From: CBDCVY01 sp965223245
GTDB lineage: Bacteria > Nitrospinota > Nitrospinia > Nitrospinales > Nitrospinaceae
Direction of reading: 5' to 3'
Assembly: GCA_965223245.1 (NCBI GenBank)
Contig: CBDCVY010000013.1
Location: forward strand, 3,906,001 to 3,970,000
Length of the DNA: 64,000 bases
The notes under the pieces are model-generated. The model did no database searches. It worked only from the letters and a program-made list of their open reading frames with translations, and was not told the origin of the DNA. Positions 8,361 through 17,294 of this stretch are shown here, in pieces. Made by a program: the position numbers and the translations under genes. The first letter of the stretch is position 1. Each line of letters begins with the position of its first letter.

Positions 8361-9944
8361 TTAAGATCGATCCTTTAGCCATTTCCGAATAATCCCGGCA
8401 GCGTATTTGGGATCGGCTTCAACAAACTCATTTACGGATTGACGCATGTCAGTCATTTCTTTATTTGCGCGTTGAATTCGTTTCTTTTCTTCTTCCGCCT
8501 CTAACTCTTCATGGCTGGGTAAAGGTTCTTCTTCAGGGACCACTTCTACACTCGTTGATACCCATCGGACCATGGGCATTAGAATTTTTAAAATGAATAT
8601 CAATAATAGTATAACAGCGCCTAAAATTTTTGCACCGGTGATGATCATATCCCAACGTTCTTCAGTGGCTAATTCTTCAGCTCTTTTAAGCTCTTGAGAT
8701 TTATCAAACTTCACATTTTCTAATTGAATTTTATCTCCCCGTTTTTCATTGAATCCCACGGCTGTTTTAATAATTTCTAAAAACTTGGCCATTTCTTCGC
8801 TGGAACGTGGTTTATATTCGGGAGGATCTCCTTGGAGGAGACCATCTACCAAAACACTTACAGACAGCCTCTTTATTTCACCGGATGTTTCTGTGACATG
8901 TTTAATTACTTTATTGATTTCATAATTAAATGTTTGTTTTTCTTTTGATTTTTGTGCAGGGTTTCCACCCGTAGTCTGGCCACCTTGTCCACCAGGAACG
9001 AGAGATTGAACTCCGGGAACTCCGCCAGTAGGAGAAGATCCAACGGATGATTCATTGGAGTTTTGTTCGCTGCGAACTACCTGGGAATCAGGATCAAAGA
9101 TTTCTTCTGTTCGTTCAACTTTGTCAAAATTTATTTCAGCAGAAACTTTGGCAATTACTTTCTCTGGGCCTAAGGCCTCTTCAAACATTCCAATAATGCT
9201 TGCTTCTAATTCTTGTTCGACTTTTCTTTTATATTTATAGTTGGATGCAGTAAAAAGGGCTGATTCGGATGAAGCTCCTTTCTGTCCCGAAAGAAGATTT
9301 CCATTAAAGTCCACTAAGACCACATTATTTGCGGGTAAATCTTCTACACTGCTTGAAACTAAATGGACTATTCCTTGAATTTGATGTTCAGTAAGAGATT
9401 TACCCGAACGAATTTTTAACATAACTGAGGCTTTCCCCTCAGGTTTGTCTTTTAGAAAAATTTCTCCTTTTGGAATTACTAAATGAACACGGGCTTGGTT
9501 CACTGCATCCAGAGATTTTATTGTTCGAGAGAGTTCTCCCTGAAGTGCCCGTTGAAAATTCAACTTTTGAATAAACTCAGTCATTCCCAAAGGAGTGTCT
9601 TCAAATAATTCCAATCCCACTTCATTACCTTCGGGTAATCCTTTACTGGCAAGGTTGATGCGAGTTTCGTGAACCACTGCGGCGGGGACACGAATATTTT
9701 TTCCATTGTTAGAAAGTTCATATTCAATATTTCTTGTTTTTAATTCTTCGACAACTGCGGATGCATCTTCCGGAGAAAGGTTCGCAAATAGTAACTGATG
9801 ATCAGGAGATTGAATCCAAATCACCATAGTCAGCAAAGAAGCTACAAATGCGGCTGCCAAGCCTAAAGCGATGGCTTTATTAGTGGCTGAGAGATCTTTA
9901 AAGCGGGTAGTTAAATTTTGAATGAACTGGAGAAAATTGTCCAT
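8361..9944 (-). CDS. fliF: Flagellar MS-ring protein FliF
   Basis: A 527-residue protein with a transmembrane helix near each end (about residues 24-46 and 432-452), enclosing the periplasmic ring-building motifs ('LPEGNEVGLELFED', 'SRTIKSLDAVNQARVHLV'). A Gly/Ser/Gln-rich insertion near residues 290-330 is the usual low-complexity beta-collar loop. The C-terminal cytoplasmic tail binds FliG, encoded next. FliF forms the MS-ring that nucleates the motor. It follows flgC directly, with no fliE between them. Confidence 0.95.
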   Translation of the reverse strand: MDNFLQFIQNLTTRFKDLSATNKAIALGLAAAFVASLLTMVIWIQSPDHQLLFANLSPEDASAVVEELKTRNIEYELSNNGKNIRVPAAVVHETRINLASKGLPEGNEVGLELFEDTPLGMTEFIQKLNFQRALQGELSRTIKSLDAVNQARVHLVIPKGEIFLKDKPEGKASVMLKIRSGKSLTEHQIQGIVHLVSSSVEDLPANNVVLVDFNGNLLSGQKGASSESALFTASNYKYKRKVEQELEASIIGMFEEALGPEKVIAKVSAEINFDKVERTEEIFDPDSQVVRSEQNSNESSVGSSPTGGVPGVQSLVPGGQGGQTTGGNPAQKSKEKQTFNYEINKVIKHVTETSGEIKRLSVSVLVDGLLQGDPPEYKPRSSEEMAKFLEIIKTAVGFNEKRGDKIQLENVKFDKSQELKRAEELATEERWDMIITGAKILGAVILLLIFILKILMPMVRWVSTSVEVVPEEEPLPSHEELEAEEEKKRIQRANKEMTDMRQSVNEFVEADPKYAAGIIRKWLKDRS

Positions 9945-9990
9945 TTATTAGAGGGAGTTATTTAGAAAGTATATTGATTGATAAAAAATA

Positions 9991-10428
9991 TTATCTGCCT
10001 AATTCTATAGCTCGCATTGCCATCGATTTTGCTGCATTTACTGCTTGAATATTAGCTTCAAAAGATCGAGAGGCATTTATTAAATCCACCATTTCCTGAA
10101 CCATATTAATATTAGGGAAGGCTACAAATCCTTCTTCATTGGCATCAGGATGACTAGGGTTGAACACTAACTTGGGCTGCGTTTGGTCTTCTGAAATGTT
10201 TGTGGCTATGACTTGTCTTACCTGGTCGGCAAGTTCATCATTAAAATGCGAAGCAAAGTCATCATTCAAAGGAAGGGATGAAACGACGATATCTTTTCTT
10301 CGGTAGGGTCCTCCTTCGGGGGTTCGCGTAGTCTCAATATTGGCTAAATTACTTGAGATGGTTTCCATCCGCTTCCTCTGAACCGTGAGACCTGAAGAGC
10401 TAATATTCATCGATGTAGAAAAATCCAT
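9991..10428 (-). CDS. flgC: Flagellar basal-body rod protein FlgC
   Basis: A 145-residue proximal rod subunit. The N-terminal 'SGLTVQRKRMETISSNLAN' and C-terminal 'EANIQAVNAAKSMAMRAIEL' helices pair as a coiled coil, as in all axial proteins. 'PYRRKDIVV' is FlgC-typical. It is the first gene of the seven-gene operon. The usual partner flgB is not upstream, and fliE is missing from the gap to fliF. A sigma-54 promoter precedes it. Confidence 0.93.
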   Translation of the reverse strand: MDFSTSMNISSSGLTVQRKRMETISSNLANIETTRTPEGGPYRRKDIVVSSLPLNDDFASHFNDELADQVRQVIATNISEDQTQPKLVFNPSHPDANEEGFVAFPNINMVQEMVDLINASRSFEANIQAVNAAKSMAMRAIELGR

Positions 10429-10502
10429 AAGAACGTCCTTCCATTGGGCTTAGTTTTAAAATTCTAAAATCTAACAATTTCAAATGGTTATGGAAATTTA
10501 TT

Positions 10503-10519
10503 AGCAAAACTTATACCAA
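10503..10519 (-). promoter_or_regulatory. Sigma-54 (RpoN) promoter of the flagellar operon
   Basis: Read on the minus strand the site is TTGGTATAAGTTTTGCT. The -24 GG and -12 GC doublets have the exact spacing of the sigma-54 consensus TTGGCAC-N5-TTGCT, with a perfect TTGCT. It lies about 75 bases upstream of flgC. The neighbouring gene at 10711 encodes a sigma-54 activator, which strengthens the call. Confidence 0.7.
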
Positions 10520-10710
10520 ATAATCGGGTTAGTACAAGTTCTTGGAACTTCTTGGATTAGCCCTCAAAATCATTGAATTTTGCCACTTTAAAATGCCTCT
10601 GTTTAACAATAATGTGGAGGATTCTATTGAGACCAAGGATTGTGGATGGAAAATACTGTCATTAGTTTGACAATGAGGCAAACTTTGACTTTATTTGAAA
10701 AAAATGAAGT

Positions 10711-12093
10711 TTATTGGTTTTCTGTTTGGTACTCGTTGAGTTTGTTTCTCAAAGTTCGAATACTAATTCCTAACTTTTCTGCAGCGCGCGTCTTATTCCC
10801 GGATTCTTCATCTAGAGTCTTATAAATAAGAACACGTTCCATATCTTGAATAGTACCTTGAAAGTTCCCTAAGGCTTTACCCTTGTTGCTGGAAGAAACT
10901 GGATTTGCTTCTAAAAACAAATGCGAGGGACTCAGAATATTTTCTTGGCAAACTAATACCGCACGTTCCATGATATTTTCCATTTCACGAACATTCCCTT
11001 TCCAAGGGTATTTTTTTAAAGTATTAATTGCATCTGGTGAAATTTGAGCTAAGGGTTTCCCATTAGCCAAACTATGCTTTTTTAGGAAGTATTCTGCTAA
11101 TGCAGGGACGTCTTCAGGCCTTTCTCTTAATGGAGGTAAATTTATGGGAATGACATTTAAGCGATAATACAAGTCCTCACGGAATTTATTTTCCTCGGTA
11201 AGTTTTTGGGGATCTCGGTTGGTGGTAGCGATAACTCGGACGTCCACCGGGATAGGTTCACGACCCCCCACTTTGTCAACTTCGTGCTCTTGCAAAACTC
11301 TTAAGAGCTTGGCTTGCAGAGCCATACTCATTTCAGTCACTTCATCTAGAAGAATAGTTCCTTTATTCGCAAGTTCAAACTTTCCCTCTTTTTTACTGAT
11401 GGCCCCAGTGAATGCGCCTTTTTCATGCCCAAATAATTCTGATTCTAATAATCCTTCTGGAAGGGCGGCGCAATTTACTGCAAGAAACGGTTTGTCAGAA
11501 CGTGGGCTACATTGATGAATATATCGAGCAAACATTTCTTTGCCAGTTCCTGTTTCACCTGCGATTAATACCGTTGATTTACTGTAAGCAATATTCTCTA
11601 CAAATTTAAGCAGTTCTAACATTTTTGAATTGCATGTAATTATTTCTCTCTTTTTATCGAAGAATACTGGCTTGGGAGAAGATGAAGAGGTGGAGGTGGA
11701 TTTTGAGGAAGAGGTGATTTTATTTTTTAAGGCACGCTTAACCGCCGAAACGAGAATGTCCACTGAAAAAGGTTTTAAAAGATAGTCAAAAGCTCCCTCC
11801 TTCATCAATTCAACCGCATTATCAATGGTTCCAAAAGCTGTCATCATAATAACAGGGGTTTGGGAGGAGATTTTTTTTATCTGACTTAAAAGTTCATGGC
11901 CCGTCATTTTGGGCATCTTGACATCGGAAATCACCAAATCAAAATCAAGATTTTTAAATTGCCCTATTGCCTCTTTCCCATTTTCTGCGGTACTAGGTTC
12001 AAGGCCTTCTCTGATTAGGGCCTCTGTTAAAGCGGCACGCATTTCCGCTTCGTCATCAACGATTAAAATTTTATTGCAAAGGTTTTTTTTCAT
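10711..12093 (-). CDS. Sigma-54-dependent NtrC-family response regulator (FlgR-like)
   Basis: About 460 residues in three domains. The receiver domain (residues 5-120) has 'IVDDE' and the phospho-acceptor Asp57 in 'ISDVKMP'. A Ser/Thr-rich linker follows. The AAA+ domain has Walker A 'GETGTGKE' and the sigma-54-contacting 'GAFTGA' loop. The C-terminal Fis-type helix-turn-helix reads 'TRAAEKLGISIRTLRNKL'. Phosphorylation by the upstream kinase should license open-complex formation at sigma-54 promoters. I use the ATG at 12093 after GGATGGGAAG; a TTG lies one codon before it. Two sigma-54 promoters nearby suggest control of the flagellar operon and of its own operon. Confidence 0.93.
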   Translation of the reverse strand: MKKNLCNKILIVDDEAEMRAALTEALIREGLEPSTAENGKEAIGQFKNLDFDLVISDVKMPKMTGHELLSQIKKISSQTPVIMMTAFGTIDNAVELMKEGAFDYLLKPFSVDILVSAVKRALKNKITSSSKSTSTSSSSPKPVFFDKKREIITCNSKMLELLKFVENIAYSKSTVLIAGETGTGKEMFARYIHQCSPRSDKPFLAVNCAALPEGLLESELFGHEKGAFTGAISKKEGKFELANKGTILLDEVTEMSMALQAKLLRVLQEHEVDKVGGREPIPVDVRVIATTNRDPQKLTEENKFREDLYYRLNVIPINLPPLRERPEDVPALAEYFLKKHSLANGKPLAQISPDAINTLKKYPWKGNVREMENIMERAVLVCQENILSPSHLFLEANPVSSSNKGKALGNFQGTIQDMERVLIYKTLDEESGNKTRAAEKLGISIRTLRNKLNEYQTENQ

Positions 12094-12097
12094 CAAT

Positions 12098-13396
12098 TTA
12101 TTCTTCCCATCCTGGAATTTTTACAGTGAAAGTGGCCCCTTGCCCTTCGCAGCTTTCTAAATCTATGGTGCCTTGATGGGCTTTGACAATGTTGTGAGCA
12201 ATGGCTAACCCCAAGCCAGTGCCTTTATCTTTGGTGCTGAAAAAGGGATTAAATATATTCTTTTGATCTTTTGAGGAGATTCCAATTCCTGTATCTGAAA
12301 ATGTAATAGCAATGTAATGGCGATGATAAAAGCTATCAACACTTGAAGCTTTTTTCTCTGTTTGAATATTAAGTTCGCCTCCTTGAGGCATGGCTTGAAT
12401 TGCATTTCTAATGAAATTTAAAAATACCTGCTCTAATAACCCGCGATCCCCAGTAGCTAGTAATTTACTTTCTTTAAAATTAAATTGAGTTTTAATGTTT
12501 TTGGGAATTCGTAATTGAGTGGAAGATTTAAATATATCTTCCAACAATTGATTGATATCGCATTGTTGTCGAGACGGCTCAGGCGATTTGGCAAATAAAA
12601 GCAAGCTCGAAATAATTCGATCCATATTTTTAACACCTGAAATGATATGTTCTGTCAGAGGACGTTTATCATTATCTTTATTTAAATCTTTTTGAAGCAT
12701 TGATGCGAATAGCTCAATTCCTCCTAAAGGATTACGAATTTCATGAGCGATCCCTGCTGCCATTTCTCCCATTGCTCTTAACCTATCATTTCGTTGCGCT
12801 TCTTCTTCAAATTGCTTTAATTGAGTTATATCCTGAAGAATTAACACGGTTCCAATGGGATGGCCTTGTGGATTTTTTAGAGGAGATGCTGTAAGCCGAA
12901 TTTTCTTCTGATTATTATTTGTGATCCACTGTATCTCTTCGGAAAGAGTAAGGGTTTTCCCATTTTGCATTTGATTAACAATATTGATAATAATTTCATT
13001 GTCTATGGTATCCACCAGGTAGTTTGAAACGCATTTATTTGAGGCAAGGCTGGTAATTGTTTCAGCCGCTTGATTAAAAGTTGTTATTTTACCGTTATGG
13101 TCAACAACAATTACTCCTGTGGTTAAACTTTCAAGGATATAGTGAAGATAATTTTTAACTTCTTCTTTTTCTTTTAAGTTTTGTTTGAGTTCTATATTTT
13201 TATTCTCAAGTTCTAAATTGAGCGTTTCAATTTGTCTTTGAAGTTTTTCATAGGATTCTTGCAGGTGCCGGGTAGTTTCATTAAAGGACTCGAAAGCAGA
13301 GCGAAGGGTTTTTAACTCGATTGCCGATAAATTTTTGGGTAAATCTTCTGCCATAGTAATAGGTTGTGAGGTGTGAACTTTTCTATCTGTAATCAT
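12098..13396 (-). CDS. PAS-domain sensor histidine kinase (FlgS-like partner)
   Basis: A 432-residue soluble kinase with no transmembrane segment. An N-terminal coiled coil (about 30-85) is followed by a PAS domain (about 85-200), the phospho-accepting His218 in 'AHEIRNPLGG', and an HATPase domain with N-box 'NFIRNAIQAM', 'FSDTGIGIS' and 'GTGLGLAIAH'. Absence of a membrane sensor suggests it reads an intracellular or protein-bound signal, as FlgS does in epsilonproteobacteria. The receiver gene follows after four bases, making a cognate pair. Confidence 0.92.
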   Translation of the reverse strand: MITDRKVHTSQPITMAEDLPKNLSAIELKTLRSAFESFNETTRHLQESYEKLQRQIETLNLELENKNIELKQNLKEKEEVKNYLHYILESLTTGVIVVDHNGKITTFNQAAETITSLASNKCVSNYLVDTIDNEIIINIVNQMQNGKTLTLSEEIQWITNNNQKKIRLTASPLKNPQGHPIGTVLILQDITQLKQFEEEAQRNDRLRAMGEMAAGIAHEIRNPLGGIELFASMLQKDLNKDNDKRPLTEHIISGVKNMDRIISSLLLFAKSPEPSRQQCDINQLLEDIFKSSTQLRIPKNIKTQFNFKESKLLATGDRGLLEQVFLNFIRNAIQAMPQGGELNIQTEKKASSVDSFYHRHYIAITFSDTGIGISSKDQKNIFNPFFSTKDKGTGLGLAIAHNIVKAHQGTIDLESCEGQGATFTVKIPGWEE

Positions 13397-13411
13397 TGTT
13401 TAGTGTAAAGT

Positions 13412-15898
13412 TCAAAGTAGTTCTTTTAAACGGTTTTCCCAGTCAATTACTTTAAGCCGAGTTTCTGCGGCTTTTTGAATTACCTTTTCAGAGTTGTTTA
13501 CTTCTACGAGTGATTTTAATTCTGTTTCGGCCAGTTGTTTTTGATTCATTTGCTCTAAGTTCTCTACAATGATGTAGTCTCCCCAGGCTCTTAGTCGATG
13601 ATCGGGAAATAGGGTACGACCTGCTTTTAGCGCATCTAATGACTTTTCGAACTTTTTTTGAATATGGTAAACAATTCCCAATTTATAATATGCGTTGGGT
13701 ATATAGTCGGGTGGATTTCGAATCTTGGAATGGTAACTATCCAAGGTTCTTCTATATTCCGTAGCTGCTTTTTTTAATTGTCCTGATGAAAAATGTGTTT
13801 CCGCTAAAAGGTAATGAATTTCGGCTTTTTCGACATCTCCTTTTTTTAGCAACTGGCGATAGATATTTATTGCCATGTTATTTTTATTTTGTCCTTTGAA
13901 AGCAGCGGCTTGAATTTTCATTGCATCCGGTATTTGTGAGCTAGATTTATATTTAGTTATAAATGTCCTAGCTACCAGGCTCGCTTCTTTAAAATTATTT
14001 TCTTCTAAATGAATCTTTCCTAAATTTAAAAAGAGACGGTCTGTGAAAGCTTTGTTTAAATCCTTGAGTTTAACTTTTTCAAAAAATTTTAATGCTTCCG
14101 CATTCATGCCAACGCCTTTATAGCTTTCTCCAATTTGTAAAAGTGTTTTAACATTTTCCATCTTCCCAATATTTAAGGATACAAAATCGCTGTAGGCATA
14201 CAAGGTTGGTAAATAACCTTTTTGTTGAGAATATTGATCAATTAGATGGACCAAGGAGAGATAAATTAAATTCTTCGCTGATTGGAAATAACGTGAAGAG
14301 GGATCTAAAGACAATAATTTTTTGAATTCATTAAAGGCTTGTAAAAATCGTAGTTCCTTTAAGTATGCTTTTCCTCGGCTTAAAGTGACCTCAGCTAAGA
14401 CCTCCAATGAGGAGGGATTTTTTAACACTTCGTCATAAGTTTCATAGGGGTGGTAAAAAGGACGCACCTTAAATATTATATCTCTAACCGGCAGAGTAGG
14501 ATATTGAATGCCTACATCAGCTAACCGAATCATTCCATACTGAGACTCTGCGCTCCCGGGATTGGTATTTCGTGATTTATTAAAAGTTGAAAGAGCACCT
14601 TGACCATTTCCTTCAATAAGATAAGAATCTCCAATTCGATTTAAACTAAAATGAGCATTTTCATTTTCCGGGTCTAGGTTGACGAGATTAAAAAAGTATT
14701 TTCTTGCTTTAGCAAATTGGTTTTTTGAAAAGTATATTTGTCCTATATAAAAATTTACTTCCGGGTTTTCGTTGAGTTCCTCCGGCCAACGAAAAACGGC
14801 ATCTTCATATATTTTAAGGGCTTTGTCATAATAGTTATTTTCATAATTCCATTTTGCGATTTCGAAAATTCCCTTACGTGCTTCCTGATTTTTTGGTGTT
14901 TTTCTTAATATTCTTTGAAAAGCTGAATAAGCAGAGTCATGTCGTCCTTCCCGAAGCATCATATTAGCCAACCCGATTTCACGGAAAAAATTATATGGGC
15001 TTAATCGATCACGTCGGATACCATTTAAATAAAGAGTATTTGCCTCTAGAACAAATTTCATTTCTTCATAGATAGAGGCAATTTTGAAGAGGGCATGGTC
15101 ATAAAAGTGAGACTGGGGGTAATTACGAATTGCTAATTGATAGGCTTCAAGAGCTTTCTCAAAATTAGGATTTTCTTGTGCCTTTGCCAAGTTATATAAG
15201 GATTCAGCTGTTAGATAAGCGACGTGCGAAAGATAAGGGCTTTCAATAAATTTGGATTTAAAATTTTGAAAAACTTCTAAGGCTTCAGCATATTGTTGAC
15301 TTTGAAATAGATTAAGACCTTTTTCATATTCTTCCCAACCCCCTTTTAATTTGTTTTCTGAATCTGAACTACTAATTTCCTTTATCTTATTTTTTGGAAT
15401 TCCCGGGATATAGGGCTTAATTTTATTCCGTGCAGCTTTTAACGATTTATTAGTTGATTGATGCGACTCTTGAATGAGTGGGTTTGGGTTTCCTTTAAGG
15501 TCGACAATTATTTGGGAGGGGTTTGATTTGGAAAAATGGATAAACCTAGTATTGCTTTCTTTAAAACGCAAACTGATTTTTACTGAATTATCGTTTTGAC
15601 GGACATGTATTTGAGAAAGATTATCATCTCTTAATATTTGAGATCGAACATTTGGAGCAAGAAGCGCATTAGAAATAATAATACCTAATTTTTTTTTCTC
15701 AAAATCGGGAGACATTTTATATGAAGCATCCTTATTTAACTCAATGATGACTCGCGTGTCCTCCGGATGTCCTCCCAGACGAATATTTTTGATAGTGGTT
15801 AAAGGTTCTTTTTTAGTATCGTCGGCAGAGATTTGATCTGGTGTAAGACCATTTGCTAAAAATACTATAAGGACTAGTAAAATTTTTAATGAGGGCAA
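13412..15898 (-). CDS. Exported AMIN-like plus TPR-repeat protein co-transcribed with the flagellar regulators
   Basis: About 828 residues. A signal peptide with hydrophobic core 'ILLVLIVFLANG' is followed by a beta-rich AMIN-like domain (about 35-140, 'IRLGGHPEDTRVIIEL'). The long remainder is a TPR solenoid, with many 34-residue units such as 'AEALEVFQNF', 'AKARKYFFNLVNLDPENENA' and 'YKLGIVYHIQKKFEKSLDALK'. It is probably periplasmic. I prefer the TTG at 15898, seven bases after AAGGAAG; the frame is open to a TTG at 15919. Layout (signal, beta domain, TPR) recalls the flagellar motor scaffold PflA, but sequence homology is unproven. Other readings are a peptidoglycan- or outer-membrane-associated scaffold. 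It is first in a sigma-54 operon with the kinase and regulator. Confidence 0.75.
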   Translation of the reverse strand: MPSLKILLVLIVFLANGLTPDQISADDTKKEPLTTIKNIRLGGHPEDTRVIIELNKDASYKMSPDFEKKKLGIIISNALLAPNVRSQILRDDNLSQIHVRQNDNSVKISLRFKESNTRFIHFSKSNPSQIIVDLKGNPNPLIQESHQSTNKSLKAARNKIKPYIPGIPKNKIKEISSSDSENKLKGGWEEYEKGLNLFQSQQYAEALEVFQNFKSKFIESPYLSHVAYLTAESLYNLAKAQENPNFEKALEAYQLAIRNYPQSHFYDHALFKIASIYEEMKFVLEANTLYLNGIRRDRLSPYNFFREIGLANMMLREGRHDSAYSAFQRILRKTPKNQEARKGIFEIAKWNYENNYYDKALKIYEDAVFRWPEELNENPEVNFYIGQIYFSKNQFAKARKYFFNLVNLDPENENAHFSLNRIGDSYLIEGNGQGALSTFNKSRNTNPGSAESQYGMIRLADVGIQYPTLPVRDIIFKVRPFYHPYETYDEVLKNPSSLEVLAEVTLSRGKAYLKELRFLQAFNEFKKLLSLDPSSRYFQSAKNLIYLSLVHLIDQYSQQKGYLPTLYAYSDFVSLNIGKMENVKTLLQIGESYKGVGMNAEALKFFEKVKLKDLNKAFTDRLFLNLGKIHLEENNFKEASLVARTFITKYKSSSQIPDAMKIQAAAFKGQNKNNMAINIYRQLLKKGDVEKAEIHYLLAETHFSSGQLKKAATEYRRTLDSYHSKIRNPPDYIPNAYYKLGIVYHIQKKFEKSLDALKAGRTLFPDHRLRAWGDYIIVENLEQMNQKQLAETELKSLVEVNNSEKVIQKAAETRLKVIDWENRLKELL

Positions 15899-15948
15899 AA
15901 GAAAAACTTCCTTAAACAATCAACCTGGATTGGATACAATTTTTAATT

Positions 15949-15965
15949 AGCAATTTAGGTGCCAA
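15949..15965 (-). promoter_or_regulatory. Near-perfect sigma-54 promoter of the TPR-kinase-regulator operon
   Basis: On the minus strand the sequence is TTGGCACCTAAATTGCT, matching the consensus TTGGCAC-N5-TTGCT at every conserved base. The predicted transcript start is about 40 bases upstream of the TTG at 15898. The operon encodes a sigma-54 activator, implying positive autoregulation. Confidence 0.85.
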
Positions 15966-16187
15966 GTGATACAAAGAATAAAAATAAAACTTCCCTATAG
16001 AAGTTTCGTCAGAAATCGCCTGAAATATTAATATTTATAAGGACAAAAAAAAGTGAATCTGTTTATACTAAATTAAGAGAACCTGTTAAAAGGGGAATTA
16101 GGGCAATTATTTCCTGTATGAATGTCAATAAATTGGCGGTACCCTAGTTGAGAATATCTATATTTTAAACAAAAATATTGAAAGCCC

Positions 16188-17294
16188 ATGGGTGAAAATC
16201 AACAGATTATTCTGAAAAAATTGCAGGATGCGGAGCAAATTAAAACCCTGCTAAAACGGCAAAATGAATTATTGGGAAAAACTCTATTAAGTTTGGATCA
16301 ATTTCTATTCCTGCACAAAAGTATTAGTCGATTAAACTTTGATGATATAAGGGAAATATTAGAGGAAAAGCTTCCCTATATTCTATCGATAAAGTATTTT
16401 TCGTTGTTTCTTTTCGATAAGATCCAAAGAGTTTTGACTCTTTCTTGTCATAATCATCCAAAACTCCCCAATGAATTAAAATTAGACCTTCATGAATCCG
16501 GGATAATGCAAGATGCTTTGTCCCAAGGACGCTATATTTTCGAGCCTGATTTTTCAAAATCCAAATATTTTAAGGGTAAATTAAATCCACTTTTTAAGAA
16601 TGAATTTTTAGTTTGTATTCCTTTAATGATTGAAAACCAAATCATCGGAGTACTTAATATAAATGATAATGAGAAAGGTGCTTTTGGGGTAGGAGATTTA
16701 GACTATACTTTGAATATTGTGGAATTCATTTCTCTCTCTATAAGTAATGCTCTCCTTTATGAAAAAACTGAAATGCTATCGGTTACAGATGGATTAACTC
16801 AGCTGTATAATCATAGGCAGTTACAAAATATTCTTAAAAGTGAATTCAATCGGAGTAAACGTTATCAATCTCCCTTATCTGTGATCATGATGGATGTTGA
16901 TCATTTTAAATCCGTAAATGATACGTATGGGCATCAAATGGGAGATGAAATTTTAATTGCCCTGGCTTCGGTAATTTCCCGGGTTTGTCGTGCCAATGAC
17001 TCTGCAGCAAGATATGGAGGGGAGGAGTTTTTATTGATTCTTCCAGAAACTCCCATAGAGGGGGCAAAGCAATTTGCCGATCGTATTCGTAATGAATTCG
17101 CTAAAAAGAAATTTAAAAGTAAGGAAAAAATCTTTCAGGTTACTCTTAGCTGTGGGGTTGCTGAATTGGATATTCAACATATGAAATTTTCAACGGAATT
17201 GATCCAATTAGCTGATCGTGCTTTATATAGAGCTAAAGAGGAGGGTCGGAATCGCACCATAGTAGGAGATCTTAATGAGACCCTTTCCGCTTGA
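16188..17294 (+). CDS. GAF-GGDEF diguanylate cyclase
   Basis: A 368-residue soluble protein: a short N-terminal coiled coil, a GAF sensor domain (about 50-195), and a GGDEF domain (about 200-362). The active-site motif is GGEEF in 'ARYGGEEFLLI', with 'DVDHFKSVNDTYGH' as the substrate region. 'RAND' five residues before GGEEF is an intact RxxD inhibitory site, so product feedback is expected. It makes c-di-GMP from two GTP. It overlaps the HDOD gene by 20 bases, indicating co-expression. Confidence 0.93.
   Translation: MGENQQIILKKLQDAEQIKTLLKRQNELLGKTLLSLDQFLFLHKSISRLNFDDIREILEEKLPYILSIKYFSLFLFDKIQRVLTLSCHNHPKLPNELKLDLHESGIMQDALSQGRYIFEPDFSKSKYFKGKLNPLFKNEFLVCIPLMIENQIIGVLNINDNEKGAFGVGDLDYTLNIVEFISLSISNALLYEKTEMLSVTDGLTQLYNHRQLQNILKSEFNRSKRYQSPLSVIMMDVDHFKSVNDTYGHQMGDEILIALASVISRVCRANDSAARYGGEEFLLILPETPIEGAKQFADRIRNEFAKKKFKSKEKIFQVTLSCGVAELDIQHMKFSTELIQLADRALYRAKEEGRNRTIVGDLNETLSA

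Noticed and set aside
11641..11730. Serine-rich repetitive stretch in the response regulator
   Set aside because: An ordinary low-complexity linker between receiver and AAA+ domains, not a DNA repeat element.
16135..16155. TTGGCGG upstream of the GAF-GGDEF gene as a possible sigma-54 -24 box
   Set aside because: No GC doublet at the -12 spacing; the match stops after the first element.
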